NCBI GenBank assembly: GCA_023151145.1
Contig: JAKLJM010000236.1
Location: 1 to 7,724 of the forward strand
DNA length: 7,724 bases
Origin: Bacteriovoracaceae bacterium
Lineage (GTDB): Bacteria > Bdellovibrionota > Bacteriovoracia > Bacteriovoracales > Bacteriovoracaceae
Direction of reading: 5' to 3'
Part shown: positions 1 through 5,091 of the stretch, piece by piece
Layout of the letters: each line of letters opens with the position of its first letter
Position numbering within the stretch: the first letter of the stretch is position 1
Made by a program: the position numbers and the translations under genes
Notes under the pieces: generated by a model
Database searches by the model: none
Seen by the model: the letters and a program-made list of their open reading frames with translations, nothing else
Told to the model about the DNA's origin: nothing

Positions 1-1
1 T

Positions 2-1807
2 GGCTTAATTGAAACCTTAGACGAATTACTTCTTGTTCATCGTAAGCAATATGAAAATGTAAACACTAAGGTTAGCGCCAATACAAAAATCCTATCATCT
101 CTTGGCACATTAAAAGATTTAAAACTTGATCCTTATTATGTTAGATCCCTCGTTTTCCATTCAAACGATGAATATCTTAAATTAGCGGCCAGTGATGAAT
201 GTAAATTTTATTCATTACTAGAAAATCACCTACTAAAAAACACGCTCAATGACCACGAGACAGTCGTTGCTTTAGTTACGACATCTTCAGGGGGTACAGA
301 ATCTACTAAAATTAGCAAAAAAGATTTTTTACAAGAAATCTATAAAAGAAAATGTTTCAACAATAGAGAATTCACTGTTTTGTTTAACGATACTAACATA
401 AAAAAAACAGTCGAATCTATTAAAATGAGTATTCCTCTTAATAATGATCAATGTACTGACATTCATAAAGAGTGGCTTCAAAACGCTTATACTCCTTATC
501 TTTGTAAAATATCGAGCGTTTTAAAACCAACCATACTCCCCAATAAGTTGCAACAGTCGCTAAATAACGAAAAAGCTAATTTTTATCGAACAAATATAAA
601 TAGTTTTCAAAGAACTTATATCGAAAATTTATGTTCGAACTTAAACTCTGCAGAAAAATTTTGTCAAAACTACTTAAAGGGAGATGTTTGGACTAAGATT
701 GCAAATGGTGAAATGCCTGCATATAAAATGACCTATAAATGTGCTGATATTTTGAAAAAACCACTTCCACTTAGTCGAAAAGACCTAAGTGCTTGTGCCT
801 TAAGATTCAATGAGAAGCCAGAAATCTGCACGACTGAAGGTTCAAAAAACTATCCTTCCAACTATCCATTTTTCGCTTGCAACGATCAATCTGACGCTCT
901 TTTAAAATCAAAACTCGTAACTCCTTATCATGACTGCCCTGGAAATATCGACAACGAAGGCATAATAAACTTTCATCGCTTAAGTATGCATTTTAATCCA
1001 AGAACATATGTTTCTTCTCCAAGTAACTGTGCCACAGAAAGTAATTATACTTATGCTCGTACGGTAATTGATGCCGGCAATGATGCTGGCTGGCCTTTAA
1101 AAGTTTGCTTCTTGAATCGAGTTGAAAACAAAGAACAATGCATCCCTTATATTCCAGGATCCAGAGAAAATGAGAATTTAAGCGAAGACAAAGTTATTGC
1201 CCAAATACTTTATCAGCACTATGGCTCTTCTCTTAAAACAACCTGTACGGTTGTAGATAGTGAAACCTATAATCCTTTACGCTCAAACTTTAAGGCTGGT
1301 TGTTTTATTGTGTACGACAAAAATAATTGCACAACTTTAAAGTGCGATAAAAAAATTGTTTTAGACGAAAAAATAATTCCTACCATTCGTTACGAAGGCG
1401 TGCCAACTTTTGACTATCTTCCAAGCACTTTTATGAATGAAAGATATGCTCTTTCAAATTTAATAAAAGAAAAATTAGGTGTTCAATCTCGTACACTACA
1501 AAATGTCACAGACATAAAGTTCTATTTAGATCAAATGCCACAAGCTGTTGTACACGGCGTAGGGTGTGCCGAAGATTTAATTCCGGAATTATTACAACGT
1601 CACGCTCTCAATCAATGTAAACCACTACCTTTTATCATTGACTCCTATATCATGAAAGATGGTGAATTATTTTTAAGCACTCGATTATCTATTGATGATC
1701 TTCACTCCCCTAGACTCCTACGATGGTCATCCATTTATAATGCCGTTGCTGGATACAAAGAATTACATCCTCTCAACTCTTGGACGTTGTATGGCCTTAA
1801 AAAATAG
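2..1807 (+). CDS. Uncharacterised cysteine-rich, probably exported protein (5' end outside window)
   Basis: I do not recognise this family. The frame is open from base 2 to a TAG at 1805-1807, giving 601 visible residues, and the true start lies upstream of the window. An in-frame TTG at 380 is not a credible start, because coding sequence of the same character continues 126 codons before it. The visible part has 20 cysteines spread along its length, from about residue 67 to 539, far more than the 4 in the 435-residue HisRS of the same window. That density and the even number suggest disulfide bonds and an oxidising location (periplasm, surface or secreted); this is inference, since any signal peptide would be out of view. 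The last roughly 85 residues hold a compact-looking segment, H-G-V-G-C-A-E-D at 518-525 followed by C539 and P-L-P-F, ending W-T-L-Y-G just before the stop. No catalytic motif could be assigned. Its 3' end overlaps the next gene by 17 bases, so it is probably the upstream member of a three-gene operon. Confidence 0.85.
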   Translation, partial: GLIETLDELLLVHRKQYENVNTKVSANTKILSSLGTLKDLKLDPYYVRSLVFHSNDEYLKLAASDECKFYSLLENHLLKNTLNDHETVVALVTTSSGGTESTKISKKDFLQEIYKRKCFNNREFTVLFNDTNIKKTVESIKMSIPLNNDQCTDIHKEWLQNAYTPYLCKISSVLKPTILPNKLQQSLNNEKANFYRTNINSFQRTYIENLCSNLNSAEKFCQNYLKGDVWTKIANGEMPAYKMTYKCADILKKPLPLSRKDLSACALRFNEKPEICTTEGSKNYPSNYPFFACNDQSDALLKSKLVTPYHDCPGNIDNEGIINFHRLSMHFNPRTYVSSPSNCATESNYTYARTVIDAGNDAGWPLKVCFLNRVENKEQCIPYIPGSRENENLSEDKVIAQILYQHYGSSLKTTCTVVDSETYNPLRSNFKAGCFIVYDKNNCTTLKCDKKIVLDEKIIPTIRYEGVPTFDYLPSTFMNERYALSNLIKEKLGVQSRTLQNVTDIKFYLDQMPQAVVHGVGCAEDLIPELLQRHALNQCKPLPFIIDSYIMKDGELFLSTRLSIDDLHSPRLLRWSSIYNAVAGYKELHPLNSWTLYGLKK

Positions 1808-2888
1808 ATTGTTAATATTCATTATTTTATTAGGGCAATCGTTTTTAGCAGTAGCAAACGAAACGGGTTCACAATTCGTAAAAGAACCCCTTGTGGAAAT
1901 GCTGGCAAAACAAGCGACAAATAATATTCGCTTCATTTCTAATGATGGAAAGCTTACTTATTACCAAAAAAGATCAGGCCAACTTTTACTATCGAGTAAC
2001 TATAAAGTGTTAGAAATATTGAAAGGATCTCTTTCAAATCATTACACCATCATTGGCACTCCAGCTCGCAAGAAATTAGTGGTTTTACAAAACAATAACT
2101 ACCACACTTTTTATTCCATGCGAGGTTTAGAAAATATATACATCATTAATTTTGGTCAATCTTTTGCTCGTGAAGTTGGTAGCGGTATGGCTGCGCGACT
2201 CCACAACGATGACCAATGGCTGAGTTATTATAATCCTTATAATAAAATTATTTATTTTGAACACACTGCCAATACGGCTTTAAAATATCAAATAAAAATT
2301 AATGCTAGAAAAAATCCATACTTCGTTCCTCAAGTTGTCATGTATAATGAAGATCAAGTGGCTTATACAGACATGAATGAAGAAGGCACGATTGGTCTTT
2401 TCCTATTTAAAAGATCTAGTGGACGTTCTGAATTAAAATACAAACTAACCTCTCCATTTAGCCGCTTAGAATTGTGTTATACAGGCAATGACTTATTCAT
2501 TGGTGAATTCGGCCTTCCACTCACTGGTCCAGGAAGCGCTATAAAGAAAATAAAGCCACTTGAGTTTGAAAATTTTAAAAATATTGAAACAATTTATACT
2601 TCAAATTTAAACGATCCAGGAAACATGAATTGTCGCGAAAAAGACTTCCTCTATTTTTCAAAAAATATCGGGGCGACTAATGCAAAAGCAATTTATGAAA
2701 TTGTTCAATTCGATATCACTGCAAAAAAAGAAAAAGTCCTGACATATTTTAAATCAGTCACTCAACTCATAGATATGGATGGTGTCTTTTTGATCAATGA
2801 AAAAGGAAAAACCTTTATTGTTAAAGGGAATAGTAATTTTAAATTCATTGATATTTTAGCTGCTCCCAATAAGGGAGAATCGCTATGA
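1791..2888 (+). CDS. Exported protein, putative beta-propeller-like fold, function unknown
   Basis: This is a 365-residue protein with a clear Sec signal peptide: M-A-L-K-N-R, a hydrophobic core at about 7-20, and a probable signal peptidase I cut after A-V-A at 20-22. The ATG at 1791 is preferred over in-frame TTG/ATG codons at 1692-1695 because only it puts the signal peptide at the N terminus; the ribosome site is weak (TGGA at 1781-1784). The mature part is rich in aromatic and beta-branched residues. By eye it divides into about seven segments of roughly 40-50 residues, starting near 45, 83, 134, 176, 224, 277 and 322. Each has hydrophobic strands broken by N/D/G turns, such as I-S-N-D-G-K-L, Y-N-P-Y-N-K and I-N-E-K-G-K. 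This suggests a WD40/TolB/YVTN-like propeller, but no signature repeat is strong enough to name one. The mature protein has only two cysteines (C229, C281), which could pair. It overlaps both neighbours, so it is probably translated together with them and may act with them in the periplasm or outside the cell. Function is unknown. Confidence 0.85.
   Translation: MALKNRLLIFIILLGQSFLAVANETGSQFVKEPLVEMLAKQATNNIRFISNDGKLTYYQKRSGQLLLSSNYKVLEILKGSLSNHYTIIGTPARKKLVVLQNNNYHTFYSMRGLENIYIINFGQSFAREVGSGMAARLHNDDQWLSYYNPYNKIIYFEHTANTALKYQIKINARKNPYFVPQVVMYNEDQVAYTDMNEEGTIGLFLFKRSSGRSELKYKLTSPFSRLELCYTGNDLFIGEFGLPLTGPGSAIKKIKPLEFENFKNIETIYTSNLNDPGNMNCREKDFLYFSKNIGATNAKAIYEIVQFDITAKKEKVLTYFKSVTQLIDMDGVFLINEKGKTFIVKGNSNFKFIDILAAPNKGESL
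2871..2877 (+). promoter_or_regulatory. Ribosome binding site for the 2885 gene
   Basis: AAGGGAG lies 7 bases before the ATG at 2885, inside the last codons of the preceding gene. It is the strongest Shine-Dalgarno match of the window. It supports the ATGA-overlap start of the third gene and may keep its output high relative to its upstream partners. Confidence 0.75.
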
Positions 2889-3703
2889 AATCTTTCATTG
2901 CTTTACTATTAACGATCATCATTAGCACGCCTCTCTGTGCTAAAGTCTTTACCTATTCTCCGATTACTAAAAAATTTCCTATTGAGTTTGAACTTTTGTT
3001 TAATTTTTTACAATCTGAAGAATTGAATCCTGACGAAAAATATCAATTCGAACGCTCTATTGTTGAACTCGATCGACTTGCTCGCAACATGAACGAAGAA
3101 GAACTTCTATTCATCACCAAAACTGAAATCTACAAAACTCTTTTAAAACCAAACGATAGAACAGCCCTAAAAAGAGAAATGTTTAATCCTAGCACTGAAT
3201 ATAAAGATTTAATGCTGCTTAAAAATTCACGCCAAACTCCTCCCGTTGAACTTTTAAAAATCGAAAGAAGATTAGAACTAGCACTAAAACTTGCCATGAA
3301 TGTTAATAGTGAAAGTAATTCTCAGCTAAAAGCTGAATTGAAAACCAAAGCGCTTAATCTTCTGCGTAACCTAGAAAATGCCTTTAAACTTATCGCTCTG
3401 CAAAGTAAATTTGCCCCACTTGCACAAGAAGTGACGCTTTCTTCCCTAAAGTTTTTTAAGGCTGAGGAAGTGACTCCTGTCACCACTATGCAGCAAAACA
3501 AGATTAAAGTCGAAAAAACTATTGATGACATTCTCAACCCAGTCTTAAATAGCGATTCTGATAAAAAAGTTGAGGCCCTTCCTCAACCTGTTAATGAAAA
3601 CGAATGGCTCTTAGATGCCGAACTCGATCGCATGACAGCTCCCAGTAAAACAGAATTACCAAAACCAGTAGATCAAACTGATTGGCTCCCTGACTTTCAA
3701 TGA
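2885..3703 (+). CDS. Exported helical protein with duplicated C-terminal WLxD motif, function unknown
   Basis: This is a 272-residue protein. Residues 1-19 form a signal peptide (M-K-S-F, hydrophobic core at 4-13, probable cut after L-C-A at 17-19). C18 is the only cysteine and sits before the cut; T-P-L-C is not a normal lipobox, so a soluble exported protein is more likely than a lipoprotein. Residues about 30-190 are charged and leucine-rich with long helical stretches (for example 50-88 and 118-172), suggesting an all-alpha domain. Residues about 195-230 look like a linker. The tail carries two copies of LPxPV-x4-WLxD at 232-244 and 258-270, the second almost at the C terminus. Such duplicated short motifs often serve as docking peptides; that role is inference. 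The ATG overlaps the stop of the previous gene (ATGA), and a good ribosome site precedes it. It is the last gene of the left block; the next gene appears to have its own promoter, embedded in this gene's final codons. I recognise no family. Confidence 0.88.
   Translation: MKSFIALLLTIIISTPLCAKVFTYSPITKKFPIEFELLFNFLQSEELNPDEKYQFERSIVELDRLARNMNEEELLFITKTEIYKTLLKPNDRTALKREMFNPSTEYKDLMLLKNSRQTPPVELLKIERRLELALKLAMNVNSESNSQLKAELKTKALNLLRNLENAFKLIALQSKFAPLAQEVTLSSLKFFKAEEVTPVTTMQQNKIKVEKTIDDILNPVLNSDSDKKVEALPQPVNENEWLLDAELDRMTAPSKTELPKPVDQTDWLPDFQ
3578..3694 (+). repeat. Duplicated C-terminal protein motif LPxPV-x4-WLxD
   Basis: Two in-frame copies of a 13-residue motif, at residues 232-244 and 258-270 of the 2885 gene (3578-3616 and 3656-3694), lie 26 residues apart. 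L, P, P, V, W, L and the closing D match exactly, and the position before W is acidic in both (E, D). The DNA of the copies differs at many codon positions, so similarity is kept at protein level. That fits an old duplication or selection on the motif. Confidence 0.7.
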
Positions 3704-3718
3704 TTCTTATGCTATGAT
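3690..3718 (+). promoter_or_regulatory. Candidate sigma70-type promoter for hisS-valS
   Basis: A -35-like CTGACT (3690-3695; 4 of 6 matches to TTGACA) is separated by 17 bp from TATGAT (3713-3718; 5 of 6 matches to TATAAT). TGC immediately before it gives an extended -10. Spacing and -10 quality are good. Transcription would begin near 3725 and give a leader of about 50 nt to the hisS ATG at 3776. The -35 lies within the last codons of the preceding gene and the -10 just after its stop. This is the only plausible promoter I noted between the two blocks. Confidence 0.55.
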
Positions 3719-3736
3719 TCAGGGATTATTTTCACA

Positions 3737-3757
3737 GGGAATTCCCCCTAATATTAG
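3737..3757. promoter_or_regulatory. Two adjacent perfect 10-bp palindromes in hisS leader (possible operator)
   Basis: GGGAATTCCC (3737-3746) and CTAATATTAG (3748-3757) are each perfect palindromes, one base apart, with centres 11 bp apart, about one helical turn. They lie just downstream of the predicted start site for hisS, where a bound repressor could block transcription. As RNA, the first could also form a short hairpin (AGGG with CCCT), but no U-tract follows, so a terminator is not supported. Either palindrome alone could be chance in AT-rich DNA. An operator role is inference. Confidence 0.3.
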
Positions 3758-3766
3758 TTCGTGTTC

Positions 3767-3770
3767 GAGG
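3767..3770 (+). promoter_or_regulatory. hisS: Ribosome binding site for hisS
   Basis: GAGG lies 5 bases before the ATG at 3776. It is short but well placed, and it favours this start, which yields the expected N-terminal K-G-T-R-D-F-F-P motif at residues 9-16. Confidence 0.55.
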
Positions 3771-3775
3771 CATAA

Positions 3776-5083
3776 ATGGCATTATCCAAACAACCTTATA
3801 AAGGCACTCGTGATTTTTTTCCAAAAGATAAACGTCAACGAGATTTTATCGAAGAAGTCATGGCCACTACGGCTGAAAGTTTTGGATATGAACCTTACGA
3901 TGGACCATTGTTAGAAGAAGTAGAACTCTATCTAGCGAAATCTGGTGAAGAATTAATTAACGAACAAATTTATTCCTTTATGGACCGCGGTGATCGAAAA
4001 GTTGCCATTCGCCCTGAAATGACTCCCACGGTAGCAAGAATGGTGGCACAAATTCATCGAGAAGTCGCAAAACCTATTCGTTGGTATGCATTTCCAAATT
4101 TCATGCGCTATGAACGCCCACAAAAAGGAAGACTAAGAGAGTTTTGGCAATTTAATTGTGATATTTTCGGTGCACCTGGAAGAACTGGAGAAATTGAAAT
4201 CCTTCAAGTTGCCATTGAATTATTTGAACGCTTCGGAGCGAACTCATCACAATTTGAAATTTTAATTAATGATCGAAAAATTGTTGATACCGTTTTTAAG
4301 GACCTGCTTCTTTGCAATGACGAGCAAACGCATAAGCTTTACAAGATTGTAGACAAAGCAAAAAAAGTAGCTCCTGATGCTCTTCAAAAAATGGTTAATG
4401 ACACTGGGATCACTGAAAGTGCACAGAAATTATTTTTTCAATATATCAACATTTCTTCACTTGATGAAATTGTAAAATTTTTAAAATCAAATAATAAACA
4501 TGAAGTTGCAGATGAATTCGCTCAATTTGTCAGTGAAGCCAAGCTAGCAGGACTTACTGAGTACTTAAACTTTGATGCTTCTATCGTTCGAGGCTTAGAT
4601 TATTACACAGGTATTGTCTTTGAAATGTTCGATAAACACCCTGAAAATCGCCGTGCCCTATGTGGTGGTGGAGCATACCATAATTTGCTACAAATTTTTA
4701 ACGAGAAACCTCTTCCGGGTGTAGGGTTCGGACTTGGTGACGTCACATTAACAGATTTTTTAAACGTTCATAACCTAATGCCGAACTTCGAAATTCCTCT
4801 TAATGATGTCTTGGTAACCTTTCAAGACCCTAACGGATTCCAATCTGCCATGAAAGTTGCCAGAGAATTAAGAAAAAAAGATTTCAAAGTTATAACAATG
4901 CTTGAAGAAACAAAAATGAAAAAAGTCTTTGAGTTGGCCGATAAAAAAGGATGCAAAAATGTCGTTCTCATTGGAACAGATGAAGTTGCCACTGGTAAAA
5001 TCCAAGTAAAAAACACTGAGAAAAGAGATCAAAAAGATTTCAACTTAAATGATATTGAATCAATTATTAATTTTTTAAAATAG
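3776..5083 (+). CDS. hisS: Histidine--tRNA ligase (HisRS), divergent motif 3
   Basis: This cytoplasmic class II synthetase activates histidine with ATP and loads it onto tRNA-His. The 435 residues match the usual family length of about 420-430. In order: K-G-T-R-D-F-F-P at 9-16; R-P-E-M-T-P-T-V-A-R-M at 79-89, at the site that reads RPEGTAxxxRA in E. coli-type enzymes; the motif 2 region around R-Y-E-R-P-Q-K-G-R-L-R-E-F at 111-123; the HisA motif R-G-L-D-Y-Y-T-G at 272-279, with the family's catalytic arginine at R272; and an anticodon-binding domain from about 343 to 435, including A-D-K-K-G and L-I-G-T-D-E. Two places are odd. The usual GGRYD reads G-G-A-Y-H (298-302). Motif 3, usually GLERL with its ATP-binding arginine, reads G-L-G-D-V-T-L (319-325) with no arginine. 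The rest is intact, so I call it a functional HisRS of a divergent clade, not the HisZ regulator, which lacks the C-terminal anticodon domain. It has its own candidate promoter and is followed 8 bp later by valS. Confidence 0.96.
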   Translation: MALSKQPYKGTRDFFPKDKRQRDFIEEVMATTAESFGYEPYDGPLLEEVELYLAKSGEELINEQIYSFMDRGDRKVAIRPEMTPTVARMVAQIHREVAKPIRWYAFPNFMRYERPQKGRLREFWQFNCDIFGAPGRTGEIEILQVAIELFERFGANSSQFEILINDRKIVDTVFKDLLLCNDEQTHKLYKIVDKAKKVAPDALQKMVNDTGITESAQKLFFQYINISSLDEIVKFLKSNNKHEVADEFAQFVSEAKLAGLTEYLNFDASIVRGLDYYTGIVFEMFDKHPENRRALCGGGAYHNLLQIFNEKPLPGVGFGLGDVTLTDFLNVHNLMPNFEIPLNDVLVTFQDPNGFQSAMKVARELRKKDFKVITMLEETKMKKVFELADKKGCKNVVLIGTDEVATGKIQVKNTEKRDQKDFNLNDIESIINFLK

Positions 5084-5084
5084 G
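5082..5084 (+). promoter_or_regulatory. valS: Weak ribosome binding site for valS overlapping hisS stop
   Basis: The only Shine-Dalgarno-like bases before the valS ATG at 5092 are AGG at 5082-5084. Two of them belong to the hisS TAG stop, and the spacing is 7 bases. A weak site touching the upstream stop suggests that ribosomes finishing hisS help start valS. Confidence 0.4.
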
Positions 5085-5091
5085 CTCAGAC

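Noticed and set aside
1692..1790. Upstream start for the second gene
   Set aside because: It would place 33 residues before a clear signal peptide and deepen the overlap with the first gene; the ATG at 1791 gives a normal N terminus.
380..1807. Start of the first gene at TTG 380
   Set aside because: The frame is open and of the same coding character back to base 2, including two further cysteines, so this is an internal codon of a gene cut by the window edge.
1553..1807. Papain-like protease domain suggested by V-H-G-V-G and a later N-S-W in the first gene
   Set aside because: The His to Asn distance is about 74 residues, far from the papain pattern, and no N-terminal catalytic Cys motif is visible.
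2885..2945. Lipoprotein signal in the third gene (cysteine at residue 18)
   Set aside because: The residues before the cysteine are T-P-L, not a lipobox, and K follows soon after; an ordinary signal peptidase I site after L-C-A fits better.
3322..3537. Minus-strand reading frame inside the 2885 gene
   Set aside because: It lies wholly within a well-supported + strand gene and shows no family features; its low-complexity hydrophobic and serine content is typical of a shadow frame.
3736..3757. Intrinsic terminator between the two blocks
   Set aside because: The AGGG/CCCT stem is short and is followed by AATATTAG, not a run of T.
3757..3770. tRNA T-loop mimic (GTTCGAG) in the hisS leader, as for autoregulation
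   Set aside because: Only the T-loop-like string is present; no acceptor or anticodon-like stems, and no His anticodon-bearing hairpin, can be drawn around it.
3714..3914. Small + strand frame overlapping the start of hisS
   Set aside because: It covers the promoter and leader and then runs out of frame into hisS; there is no ribosome site or recognisable product.
4822..5016. Minus-strand frame within hisS
   Set aside because: Antisense to the conserved anticodon-binding domain of HisRS; a shadow.
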